Assembly (NCBI RefSeq): GCF_000092185.1
Contig: NC_014160.1
Span: forward strand, 186,001 to 250,000
From: Thermosphaera aggregans DSM 11486
GTDB taxonomy: Archaea > Thermoproteota > Thermoprotei_A > Sulfolobales > Desulfurococcaceae
Direction of reading: 5' to 3'
DNA length: 64,000 bases
Of this stretch, positions 27,058-35,565 are shown piece after piece (within the stretch, counting starts at the first letter, position 1; every line of letters starts with the position of its first letter). The position numbers and the translations under genes were made by a program. The notes under the pieces are model-generated. The model searched no databases. It was not told the DNA's origin and saw only the letters and a list, made by a program, of their open reading frames with translations.

Positions 27058-28065
27058 ATGAAAGTATGTAAAGACGTGGTGGAATGTATCGGCGCAACAC
27101 CTATTATAAGGCTATCTAAAATAGTGCCCGAAAGCTTCGAGCCAGAGATATGGGCTAAGATGGAGTTCACGAATCCCACCGGGAGCGTTAAGGATAGAAT
27201 GGCATACTACATGATAAAGAAAGCAATGGAGAAGGGTGAGCTGAAACCTGGAATGACCCTTGTAGTTCCAACAACTGGGAATACGGGCATAGCGTTCTCA
27301 GCACTCGGAAGCGTTCTAGGTTTCAAAGTACTAATAGTGATCCCTGAAGAAATGAGTGCCGAGAGATTCATGCTCATGAGGCTGTTCGGTGCCGACTTCT
27401 ACTTCACACCCGGAGGCGAGAGCGATGCTGATAAAGCATTGGAGATAGCCAAGAAACTTTCCGCGGAAAACCCGGATAAATACTATTTCTTCGACCAATG
27501 GGGTGATGAAGCGAATGTTGAAGCACACTATGAGACTACGGGTAAGGAAATACTGGACCAAATAGGTTGCCCCAAGGCATTCGTGGCGGAGATTGGCACA
27601 GGCGGTACTTTAATGGGTATTGCTAAGAGGCTTAAGGAGGAGTGCAGAGACGTGATAGTTGCCGGTGCAGAACCCGCTGAATGCCCTGTTGCAGCCGGGT
27701 GGTTTAAGACGGGCAAGCCAGGTCCATGGGGTAGGCATGAAATCGAAGGCGTAGGTGACGGATTCATCCCGGACATTGTGATGAGGTACAAGCATTTGCT
27801 AGACGACTTCGTAACCGTGACAAGCGATGAAGCAATAAACATGGCCAGGCTTATAGCCAGGAAAGAGGGCCTCCCCGTAGGGATTAGTAGTGGAGCAAAC
27901 GTGGTGGCAGCCATTAAGCTGGCTCAGGAGCACAGGCTCAAGAAGGGAGACAAAGTGGTAACCATACTGCCAGATTACGCTGCTAGATACTTTAGTACTA
28001 GGCTTTTCAAGAAGCAGAGAGAGATAGCTAGTAGAAAGCAGATCTTGGAAGAACTAGATATTTAA
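27058..28065 (+). CDS. cysK: PLP-dependent cysteine synthase family protein
   Basis: A 335-residue fold type II PLP enzyme that would make cysteine from an activated serine (O-acetylserine or O-phosphoserine) and sulfide. Lys45 in NPTGSVKDR is the Schiff-base lysine; TTGNTG (about 81-86) binds substrate; GTGGTLMG (about 181-188) binds the PLP phosphate. Length fits CysK/CysM or the catalytic core of CBS. GGAGGAT precedes ATG 27058. A pyrimidine-rich terminator follows. Confidence 0.92.
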   Translation: MKVCKDVVECIGATPIIRLSKIVPESFEPEIWAKMEFTNPTGSVKDRMAYYMIKKAMEKGELKPGMTLVVPTTGNTGIAFSALGSVLGFKVLIVIPEEMSAERFMLMRLFGADFYFTPGGESDADKALEIAKKLSAENPDKYYFFDQWGDEANVEAHYETTGKEILDQIGCPKAFVAEIGTGGTLMGIAKRLKEECRDVIVAGAEPAECPVAAGWFKTGKPGPWGRHEIEGVGDGFIPDIVMRYKHLLDDFVTVTSDEAINMARLIARKEGLPVGISSGANVVAAIKLAQEHRLKKGDKVVTILPDYAARYFSTRLFKKQREIASRKQILEELDI

Positions 28066-28084
28066 ACCCCGTCCTCATCAAGGT

Positions 28085-28130
28085 TTTTTCTTCTTTCTCT
28101 TTATTTCTTTATAATTTTCTCTTTTAGTTT
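28085..28130 (+). terminator. Pyrimidine-rich terminator after cysK
   Basis: Begins TTTTTTCTTCTTTCTC and continues as repeated T-runs over about 45 bases just after the cysK stop. Such T-tracts are the usual archaeal intrinsic terminators; no hairpin is needed. Confidence 0.6.
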
Positions 28131-28180
28131 ATATTACGGTTTAAAAATATATATCTAGGATAGAATAAGGAGTAAGAAAA

Positions 28181-28201
28181 ATGTTTAGTGATGCTGTATG
28201 A
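28181..28201 (+). promoter_or_regulatory. Six-codon leader ORF coupled to the MFS gene
   Basis: AAGGAGTAAG precedes ATG 28181, which opens a six-codon frame (MFSDAV) whose TGA stop overlaps the ATG of the MFS gene at 28198 (ATGA). The MFS start itself has no separate ribosome binding site, so ribosomes probably reach it from this leader. Confidence 0.4.
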
Positions 28202-29457
28202 GAGCGAGTAACGGTGCAGACATTGATGCAAATAAGAAGATATATCTCGTAGAGACTGCTACATATAATTTCGCAGTAAACATTTCGTTAGGGATGAGCA
28301 ATGCTTTACTGATAAGGCTCCTCTCATACGGTGTTTCCGAACTCGGTTTACTTACATTTGTTAGGATACTTGCATACGGGGTCAGCCAGGTCCCCGCGGC
28401 CCTCCTCGTTGAACGTTACCGGCACAGGAGAAAAATGTTGTGGAATTTGTTCGGAGCTTTAAACAGGCTGGGGCCAAGCCTACTGGTTTTATCACTAATC
28501 ATCCCGAGAGAGTATTCCCTACCCTTTGCCGTAGTGGTCTCTTTCTTATCTCAGTTCGCGGGAGGGATTGCCGGGGTCGCGGCTACAGACGTTCTAGCCG
28601 ACATCATATCTGTTGAAGAATCCCCGCATTTCTTCTCCAAGGTCAACCAGTTAAATTATGTTTCAATAAGTCTTGCTTTCATAACCTCATTCGCAACTTT
28701 TGCATTAATATCTGACTACCTGGTCTCATACCAACTCCTTTACATTACGTCTTTCATTATAGGACTGGTCTCCACGGTCTTCTTGATCAGAATAAGGGAT
28801 CCGAAGGGGTTTATACATTATGAGAAACCATCGGTTAGGTTTTACGATGATCTGGAGGTCGTGAAATTAATTCTTCATGACGGGAGGCTCAGGAGATACC
28901 TTCTAGTTATATCATTGTTCAACTTCGCAGTCAACATCCCCGCCCCGTTCTGGGATTACATTGTTATGGTTGTAATAGGGGGTAACGAGTTGATAGTTGT
29001 ACTGAAGAATGTTGTAAGCTTAGTGGTCAAAGCCGTGGGCATGTTCTTCTGGAGGAGGGAAATTGTTAAATTTGGTTTGAGAAAGGTAACGGTGCTCGGG
29101 ATGGCTTCAACATCTGTGGTTCCAATACTTTACAAGGATTTCGCCACTTCCACGAGCCTCCTGGGAATCGAAGCCGTTAGCGGCTACATATGGGCTCCCC
29201 TGGACCTCTCCATCTTCCTCTACAATGCTTACCTACCTCCGAAGGAGGTTAGACCAGCCTACCTCTCCATCCTGGGTTTAACTATAAACTCAGTTTCCAG
29301 TTTAGCATCAATGATGGGTACATTAATAGCTGTTTCAACCGGGGATGTGGGCAGTGTTCTCTTAGCTTCAAGTGTTTTGAGAGGCGTTACTGCTACGATA
29401 GCCTACGCCGCACTCCCCGAAATAGAGGAGAAGTATATTTCAGAACACAAGTATTAG
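28198..29457 (+). CDS. Major facilitator superfamily transporter
   Basis: A 419-residue membrane protein with about twelve hydrophobic helices. The loop between helices 2 and 3 reads LLVERYRHRRKMLW (about 63-76), the basic MFS motif A region, and the middle loop around residue 200-215 (RIRDPKGFIHYEKPSVRF) separates the two halves. No substrate can be read from sequence. Translation probably depends on a six-codon leader ORF that overlaps its start. Confidence 0.85.
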   Translation: MRASNGADIDANKKIYLVETATYNFAVNISLGMSNALLIRLLSYGVSELGLLTFVRILAYGVSQVPAALLVERYRHRRKMLWNLFGALNRLGPSLLVLSLIIPREYSLPFAVVVSFLSQFAGGIAGVAATDVLADIISVEESPHFFSKVNQLNYVSISLAFITSFATFALISDYLVSYQLLYITSFIIGLVSTVFLIRIRDPKGFIHYEKPSVRFYDDLEVVKLILHDGRLRRYLLVISLFNFAVNIPAPFWDYIVMVVIGGNELIVVLKNVVSLVVKAVGMFFWRREIVKFGLRKVTVLGMASTSVVPILYKDFATSTSLLGIEAVSGYIWAPLDLSIFLYNAYLPPKEVRPAYLSILGLTINSVSSLASMMGTLIAVSTGDVGSVLLASSVLRGVTATIAYAALPEIEEKYISEHKY

Positions 29458-29493
29458 GGTTATAAGAATTATTTTAATATTGAGTAACATGGA

Positions 29494-30744
29494 GTGATAG
29501 AAGGAAATATGAGATTGGACCCTAATTTGTGCATATTGTGTAGAGGGAGAGGATTCTGCGGTCTTTCATACTGCCCAGTTCTGTCCAGGACGAGAGCCCA
29601 GATCAAGTTGAAAAAAGTCGAAAGCTCGAAAGTGATTGAGGGCTCATCACCTCCCGCGGTTTTCGTGGGCCGATATGGGTATCCATATGTTAGGATTGGG
29701 GCATCCACGCCGCCTTTGATGGGTGACACTTCTCTCTACGATTATCCTGAGAAATGGCTGAATCTCAAGATAGATGATGTGTTGGATTTCAGGTGGAGCT
29801 TGATTACAGGGTTCACTGTTAACCAGGTTAAAGCGGTGGATAATCCATTAGTGGAAAATATGAGATTAATGGTTATGAGTGTGAAGCCTGTTGACGTTTA
29901 CATCGAGGTCTCAAAGCCCCCAAGGCCCGTGATCACTTTCGATGAACATCTACCACCCATGGGCCCCAGGTCTCCTTTGGAAAAAGTAAAAATAATCGGG
30001 AACCCCAGCATACCCAAGCCTATAGACACCGTGGTTTCAGACCATGATCTCGAGGCTGAGAAAGCAGTGTTGAAGCTGTACTTTGATGGCATTCCTGTCT
30101 CTCATATTCAGAAAATATTTAGCATAGGGGCCCTCGGGGTTAGAGGGCAGAGAAGGCTCGTCCCCACTAGGTGGAGCATTACAGCCGTGGATTACATTAT
30201 CTCTAGGAATCTCTTGAAGAATGTTAAAAAATATGAAGTATTAGGTGAGATTCAAGTATTTGAACACAGGATTCATGGGAACCTGTTTCTTGCAATACTC
30301 TACCCTGAAAAATGGAGTTACGAATGGATGGAGGCTTGGTGGCCAGGGTCAACCTGGAACCCGTTATCATCCAGCGTCGTTGTGGAGGGAGACTACGAGG
30401 ACTACAAAGGCAGGGATACATATCCCGGGATAGGTGGTTGTTACTATGCCAGCATGCTTGCAACTCTCGAGTATTTAAACCGGGTTAAGAAGCAGGCTAC
30501 TGCGATCCTGCTCCGGGAGATTTATCCGAGTTTCAACATACCAATAGGTGTTTGGTTTGTAAGAGAATCTGTGAGGGCAATGTTTTCAAAACCACCTGTT
30601 TTAAAAACTACGAGCCTTAAAGAGGTTAGGAGCTATCTTGACACAACCACTAAACTCGGAGCGTTGAAATGGTTTTCATCGTCTAGGCTTATTCAAAGGA
30701 TTATCACTGGGAGGAAAATCACAGATTTCTTTGAAAAGGGGTAG
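29494..30744 (+). CDS. nreA: DNA repair protein NreA
   Basis: Archaeal Nre-family protein, linked in haloarchaea to repair of mitomycin-type damage with PCNA. The N-terminus has the zinc-like set CILCRGRGFCGLSYCPV, followed by the two conserved Nre blocks (VGRYGYPYVRIG, then HLPPMGPRSPLEKVKI). The last residues, RKITDFFEKG, look like a PCNA-interacting motif without the initial Gln. GTG 29494 is the longest start; ATG 29509 after GAAGGAA is more likely. A radical SAM gene follows after 3 bases. Confidence 0.88.
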   Translation: MIEGNMRLDPNLCILCRGRGFCGLSYCPVLSRTRAQIKLKKVESSKVIEGSSPPAVFVGRYGYPYVRIGASTPPLMGDTSLYDYPEKWLNLKIDDVLDFRWSLITGFTVNQVKAVDNPLVENMRLMVMSVKPVDVYIEVSKPPRPVITFDEHLPPMGPRSPLEKVKIIGNPSIPKPIDTVVSDHDLEAEKAVLKLYFDGIPVSHIQKIFSIGALGVRGQRRLVPTRWSITAVDYIISRNLLKNVKKYEVLGEIQVFEHRIHGNLFLAILYPEKWSYEWMEAWWPGSTWNPLSSSVVVEGDYEDYKGRDTYPGIGGCYYASMLATLEYLNRVKKQATAILLREIYPSFNIPIGVWFVRESVRAMFSKPPVLKTTSLKEVRSYLDTTTKLGALKWFSSSRLIQRIITGRKITDFFEKG

Positions 30745-30747
30745 TTA

Positions 30748-31548
30748 ATGTTCAAGACCTGTCAGATAATCAAGCGGAGAACGATGACAGCTTTGTCGAG
30801 GAGTGGATTGCCAGGGCTTGACTATGCTTTAAACCCTTATACGGGTTGTGCTCACGCCTGTATCTACTGCTACGCCAGGCTTTACACCCACGATAGGAGA
30901 GTCTCTGAGAATTGGGGGAGGATTGTAGTAGTTAAGGAGAATCTTCTCGAGGTTTTAAACAGCGAGGTTAAAAGGTTGAGAAAGGGCGTGGTCGGTGTGG
31001 GAACGGTAACGGATGCTTACCAGCCTATTGAAGCCGTGTACAAACTCACTCGGGAGGCTGTGAGAATCCTGTTGAGCAACGGGTTCAAGGTATCTATTCA
31101 AACTAAAAACCCATTAATATTGAGGGATATTGATGTTCTATCAAGAGGTAAAGAACTTGTTGACGTCGGTTTTACCATTACCTCGGTTAAATGTAGCAAG
31201 TCAAGATTGATGGAGCCCAACGCGCCATGTCCTGAAGCAAGAATAGAGGCTTTGAGAAAACTTAGTGGGTTAGGTTTTAAGACATGGATCTTCTACGGTC
31301 CTATTATACCAGGCTTCAATGATGATGAAGACACGATAACATCGCTTGTTGACATTGCGTTGGAAACTAATAGTGTCCTTTACTATGATCCTCTACACTT
31401 TAAGCCGTTCATGAAGGATCCTAAACATCCATTATTCCCTCTCTATGCTTCAAACTCCTTATCTGAAATAATCGGCAAAGCAATATCGCGCTTGCGTCAA
31501 AAATGTCTGGAGCGAGACATTCAGTGTAGAGGAGGGTTTGAATATTGA
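30748..31548 (+). CDS. SPL-like radical SAM protein (COG1533)
   Basis: A 266-residue radical SAM enzyme with the cluster cysteines C34-x3-C38-x2-C41 (GCAHACIYCYA). The sequence GVGTVTDAYQPIE and the later IFYGPIIPGFNDDED fit the spore photoproduct lyase-like group of archaea, whose true substrates are unknown. It follows nreA with a 3-base gap, so a shared role in DNA damage handling is plausible. A paralogue is at 60526-61443. Confidence 0.85.
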   Translation: MFKTCQIIKRRTMTALSRSGLPGLDYALNPYTGCAHACIYCYARLYTHDRRVSENWGRIVVVKENLLEVLNSEVKRLRKGVVGVGTVTDAYQPIEAVYKLTREAVRILLSNGFKVSIQTKNPLILRDIDVLSRGKELVDVGFTITSVKCSKSRLMEPNAPCPEARIEALRKLSGLGFKTWIFYGPIIPGFNDDEDTITSLVDIALETNSVLYYDPLHFKPFMKDPKHPLFPLYASNSLSEIIGKAISRLRQKCLERDIQCRGGFEY

Positions 31549-31549
31549 G

Positions 31550-31759
31550 TCATTTACATGGTTTTCCGGAGAACCTTACTTTAGAATACGGAGATTCTAA
31601 GAAGAAGCCTTCGCCGCACCTAGGACATATTACTAAGATAGGCCTCTCTCTTTCCTCGGAAAGGGTTTGCTTCTCAACAACATAGATTGTTGTCTCGTAC
31701 ATGAAGCTAAATTCTCCTATTCCTCCTTCAAAGCCGCAGTTAGGGCATTTCAACTTCAT
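31550..31759 (-). CDS. Small zinc-ribbon protein
   Basis: A 69-residue protein with two CxxC knuckles, CPNCGFEG (4-11) and CPRCGEGF (about 46-53), separated by a beta-hairpin-like middle. This is a classical zinc ribbon of the kind found in archaeal RNA- or DNA-associated proteins. It is convergent with the radical SAM gene. No specific partner is visible. Confidence 0.72.
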   Translation of the reverse strand: MKLKCPNCGFEGGIGEFSFMYETTIYVVEKQTLSEERERPILVICPRCGEGFFLESPYSKVRFSGKPCK

Positions 31760-31840
31760 GCCTAATCGATAATAACTTGTTTAAATCCCTTTAATAATGA
31801 TGGGGGCACATCACAAACTAATACAATACCATATTTAAGC

Positions 31841-32320
31841 ATGAGGAAAGGTGAAGACTTGTTGAATGGGTTAGAATGTTTAGCGATCAGGCTTTTCAAA
31901 ATTAATGATTTAAGCCAAGTTTTGATGGTTGAAAAAGAATCGTTTCATCCGGGTCAGCAGTATGACGAGTCTGTATTTATGCGCTATCTAGACATGAAGC
32001 ATGTTTTTCTAGTAGCGGATTTATGTGGAAAAATAATTGGTTATGTACTGGGTTTTGTAGAAGATTCTTCCATCGCTCACCTGGCCTCCATAGCAGTTAG
32101 TCCTTCTTACAGGGGCTTGGGGATAGGGAGGCAGCTTCTCGAAGAATTTGAGAAGAAAGCAACAGCGTTAGGGGCGAAGAGAATAGTCTTAGAAGTCAGC
32201 ACGTCTAACACTGTTGCTCTAAACATGTATGTGAAAAAAGGCTACAGGATTGTGAGGCGTATACCCAAATATTACGGAGATGAGGACGCATACCTGATGA
32301 TAAAAGATTTTAAATCGTAA
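31841..32320 (+). CDS. rimI: GNAT N-acetyltransferase (RimI/Ard1-like)
   Basis: A 159-residue acetyltransferase. The acetyl-CoA site is SPSYRGLGIGRQLL (about 85-98, the R/Q-x-x-G-x-G/A motif), followed by VLEVSTSNTVALNMYVKKGY, typical of N-alpha-acetyltransferases, and a C-terminal YYGDEDAYLM. Archaeal homologues acetylate protein N-termini. Met1 or a later start is possible; the domain begins at about residue 14. Confidence 0.87.
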   Translation: MRKGEDLLNGLECLAIRLFKINDLSQVLMVEKESFHPGQQYDESVFMRYLDMKHVFLVADLCGKIIGYVLGFVEDSSIAHLASIAVSPSYRGLGIGRQLLEEFEKKATALGAKRIVLEVSTSNTVALNMYVKKGYRIVRRIPKYYGDEDAYLMIKDFKS

Positions 32321-32437
32321 TTAAGGAAGCCGTTTCACGGTTGAAATAGCTGTGAGTTAGTTAAACCCTTTGCACTAATAGTCAACCGTGCCGAAAGATT
32401 TTCTAGGCTAGTGGGTATAGAGTTCTGGAGGGACTAT

Positions 32438-32512
32438 ATGTCATCGCTTTCAAGGAGAATCTTGGAGATCGTTGAGCACGATAAGGAGGTTTTCCACGCG
32501 GTATTTTCATGA
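32438..32512 (+). other. Possible 24-codon ORF or gene remnant
   Basis: In the gap after the acetyltransferase gene, GGAGGGA precedes ATG 32438, which opens 24 codons (begins MSSLSRRILEIVEHDKEVF) before TGA. The helix-like start resembles the N-terminus of a larger protein cut short. It may be a remnant or a small peptide. Nothing else is visible in 32321-32537. Confidence 0.3.
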
Positions 32513-32537
32513 TGGGATAAATGATTATTGAAAACTG

Positions 32538-33551
32538 TTAGACTAATATGTGAACTTTAACTTGATCTCGTTGAAAACTTTTTTCGAAGGCTTCAACTCC
32601 TTTATCAAGAGGGTATTCGCTAGTTACTAGGTCATCGACTTTGACGAGCCCCTTTCTCAATATTTCGATCGCTCTTTCAAAGGGTCCACATCTGCTTCCC
32701 ACAAGCTTGGCTTCCTTCACTACGAATTTGGTAACATCAAAATCGATTGTCATCCCATGGGTGGATTTAACCGAAATAAGGCCTCTAGGTTTTACAATTT
32801 CAACTGCTAATTTCAAACCCTCGGGGGTTCCGGTGGCTTCTACTACGTAATCAAAGCCTTGCCCCTCTCTAGTATGTTTTCTAACGTATTCGATTACCTC
32901 GTCTTCACTGACTATTTCATCCACATTCGAATTCTTGACAAAAACTTGCTTGGGAGAGTCTTTCCTTACTACAGCGACTAGTTTGATGGGTCTGGCCACG
33001 GCTGATATGGTTCTTAACGCGAGCAATCCTATAGTTCCCACACCTATTACGGCAACGTTGTGAAAGGTTTTAACAGGCGCCAACTCCAGCATTTCAACTA
33101 TGGAGGCCAGGGGCTCTACGAAAGCGGATTGAACGTTGGAAAGCCCCTCTACGCTATGGATGAGGTCAAACCTTGAAACTACGAATTCCGCCATGCCACC
33201 GTCTCTGGTTATTCCAAGGGTTTCCCTGTAAGGGCAATGAGTTTTCAATCCTTCACTACAAAACGAACATTTTCCGCAGTGAAAGTTTATCTCGCTTGTC
33301 ACTTCAGTGCCGATTAAAGATGGATCTACGTTTTTGCCGACATCTACTATTTTTCCCACTAATTCGTGACCGGGGATTAAGGGCAACTTGCCTGGTTTGT
33401 AACTCCCCTTGTAAAAGGCTTTATCAGTTCCGCAGATTCCCACTCTTCTAACCTTTATGAGTACTTCATTATTGGCAATGCTGGGATCTTCAACCTCTTC
33501 TAGGTGTAGCTTTTTCGGAGCATGAAGAACTAGAGCCTTCATCATATCCAC
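32538..33551 (-). CDS. Zinc-dependent medium-chain dehydrogenase
   Basis: A 337-residue NAD(P)-dependent alcohol/polyol dehydrogenase. GICGTDKAFYKGS (about 38) and PGHELVGKI (about 62) hold the catalytic zinc ligands, CGKCSFCSEGLKTHC (about 93-107) is the structural zinc lobe, and VIGVGTIGLLAL (about 168) is the nucleotide fold. It begins one base after the last permease gene of the BMP-type ABC operon, so the substrate may be a sugar or polyol brought in or released from nucleosides. Confidence 0.9.
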   Translation of the reverse strand: MDMMKALVLHAPKKLHLEEVEDPSIANNEVLIKVRRVGICGTDKAFYKGSYKPGKLPLIPGHELVGKIVDVGKNVDPSLIGTEVTSEINFHCGKCSFCSEGLKTHCPYRETLGITRDGGMAEFVVSRFDLIHSVEGLSNVQSAFVEPLASIVEMLELAPVKTFHNVAVIGVGTIGLLALRTISAVARPIKLVAVVRKDSPKQVFVKNSNVDEIVSEDEVIEYVRKHTREGQGFDYVVEATGTPEGLKLAVEIVKPRGLISVKSTHGMTIDFDVTKFVVKEAKLVGSRCGPFERAIEILRKGLVKVDDLVTSEYPLDKGVEAFEKSFQRDQVKVHILV

Positions 33552-34493
33552 CTACTCTTTTATGTAGGGCTTACCCAGAGCTCTTGGCATTTTAACCTTC
33601 TTCATGATCACCACGACGGTTACGAGTGTAGCCAAGTAGGGAAAGGCTTTAAACAAGCTCTGCCCGCTTGTCCTCAAGAATGTCAAGTACTCTGGGAGGA
33701 TGACTTGCTGGACTTTCAGCGACACCCATGTTGCGAAAGCTTCGAAAAATCCGAAGAGGAATGCTCCCAGAATGGCTGTCAACGGGTGCCAGTTGCTGAA
33801 GGATACATTAGCGAGTGCGACAAAGCCTCTTCCCGAAGTCATTTCTCTGCTGAAAAACCCTACCCAGTTGACGACTAGGAACGAACCTGCTATTCCTGTA
33901 TAAGCCCCACCAATACCGGTTAAGAGAAGCCTGGTTCTATACACGTTCACCCCCATGGCTTCGGCGGAGTGCGGGTTTTCGCCGCAAGCCCTTATTCTAA
34001 GCCCCCAAGTGGTTTTCTCGAGCAAGAACCATGAAGCTATTGCGAGCCCTATTGCTACAACACTTATTGGTTTCAAAGTAAGAATAGCATTACCTATGGG
34101 TAGCTGAAGATCTGCCAGTTTCCCCACGCTTGGAGACCCGCCATACTCTCCCCAAAGTCTATAAAGCGTTAGCGTGGCTATCCCGAGTGCTAGCATATTG
34201 ATCCCAGTGCCCACCACTATCTGGTTGCTGTGAAGATAGGAACTGAGATATCCCATTAGCATCCCGATCGCGAGACCAACAGCCGAGGAGACCAACAATG
34301 CCAGATATGGGTTGCCAGTATAGTTAGTGACTATGGCACTCGTTAAAGCTGTAAGTATCATTATGCCTTCAAGACCTATGTTAACTACGCCGGATTTCTC
34401 AGTAAGTATCTCACCCGTGGAGGCAAGTAGAAGCGGTGTCATAGATGTCAGAGATAGGGATAATAAGGTTATTACGTCCTCAATAGGTGTCAC
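33552..34493 (-). CDS. BMP/nucleoside-type ABC transporter permease 2
   Basis: A 313-residue permease of the branched-chain/ribose type, with about nine helices. The opening ASTGEILTEKSGVVNIGLEGIM is the hallmark of nucleoside ABC permeases (YufQ/PnrE class). The start overlaps the first permease by 4 bases, and the stop abuts the dehydrogenase start. It forms the channel with the next permease. Confidence 0.92.
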   Translation of the reverse strand: MTPIEDVITLLSLSLTSMTPLLLASTGEILTEKSGVVNIGLEGIMILTALTSAIVTNYTGNPYLALLVSSAVGLAIGMLMGYLSSYLHSNQIVVGTGINMLALGIATLTLYRLWGEYGGSPSVGKLADLQLPIGNAILTLKPISVVAIGLAIASWFLLEKTTWGLRIRACGENPHSAEAMGVNVYRTRLLLTGIGGAYTGIAGSFLVVNWVGFFSREMTSGRGFVALANVSFSNWHPLTAILGAFLFGFFEAFATWVSLKVQQVILPEYLTFLRTSGQSLFKAFPYLATLVTVVVIMKKVKMPRALGKPYIKE

Positions 34494-35548
34494 TTCCGCC
34501 TCACCCTGAAAAAGGTCTTCATGTAGTGGTAAGCGAAGGGTATTGCGAGAGAGATGACAATGATGCCTATTATCAGGTCAGCTACTTGATGGGGAAGACC
34601 AAGCCTGGTCTCTATCCACTGTCCTCCTATTAGAAGTCCTGACAGAAAAATACTTGAAACCACCACTCCAACCGGGTTGTTTCTTCCTAAGAGGCTCGCG
34701 CCTATTCCTAGAAATCCATACCCGTATAGACTCATCATCATCGTGTCAAGCCTGTGCACAATACCCAGGACTAGAATAGAGCCGCCGAGACCTGCCATAC
34801 CGCCTCCCAACGCGAAGGATGTTAGCATTAGTTTTTTGTTTTCGAAACCAGCAATCAATGAGGCAATTGGATTGAGACCCGATACCCTCATGGCAAAGCC
34901 TAGCTTCGTCCTGTAGAATAGATATGCCCCGCCAATAGCTGATGCAAGGGCCACGAGGAATGACGTATTAAGCCTAATTATTCCTAAATCCACCACCGGT
35001 AGTTTCGCACTATCCGGAACCTGCTTTGTCAAATGCGGTATAGACGGATCTGTCAAATAAGTAGCTATAACAAACATTGAGATGTTGAAAAGAGCCCAGT
35101 TAATCATTATTGCCGCTACAACCTCGTTAACATTCCTGTAAACCCTTAGCAACGCTAGCACCATGCCTAAAGCCGCACCAGCCAGTCCCCCGGCTATTAA
35201 GGCTAGCAGCGAGCTACCAGTGTACAAGGCTGTCACTAACGAGGCTATAGCCCCAACGTACAACTGCCCTTCTCCACCAATGTTGAACATCCCGGTAAGG
35301 GCTGGGTACAGGAATGCTAAAGCGGTGAGAATCAGTGGAGAAGCTCTTGAGAAGAGGTAGCTTGCATTGTCGAATCCCTTAGTGAAGATAACAGTATATG
35401 CTGCTAGAGACAGTTCTGACGGATATCCCATAATAATCATTATACCTGCTGTTATAGTCAGTGATAAAAGAATCGATAACGAAATTTCCAATAACGCTAG
35501 TCCGTACTCTCTCTTCCTACTAGTGATGTTTTCAAGCAATTTTCTCAT
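34490..35548 (-). CDS. BMP/nucleoside-type ABC transporter permease 1
   Basis: A permease of about 352 residues. It has TALAFLYPALTGMFNIGGEGQLYVGA, the paired nucleoside permease (YufP/PnrD class) signature, and about nine helices. I place the start at ATG 35548 (MRKLLENI); the longer frame to 35587 would overlap the end of the ATPase gene and adds a non-conserved leader. Confidence 0.92.
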   Translation of the reverse strand: MRKLLENITSRKREYGLALLEISLSILLSLTITAGIMIIMGYPSELSLAAYTVIFTKGFDNASYLFSRASPLILTALAFLYPALTGMFNIGGEGQLYVGAIASLVTALYTGSSLLALIAGGLAGAALGMVLALLRVYRNVNEVVAAIMINWALFNISMFVIATYLTDPSIPHLTKQVPDSAKLPVVDLGIIRLNTSFLVALASAIGGAYLFYRTKLGFAMRVSGLNPIASLIAGFENKKLMLTSFALGGGMAGLGGSILVLGIVHRLDTMMMSLYGYGFLGIGASLLGRNNPVGVVVSSIFLSGLLIGGQWIETRLGLPHQVADLIIGIIVISLAIPFAYHYMKTFFRVRRK

Positions 35549-35565
35549 TACATGGACTTTCCCGT

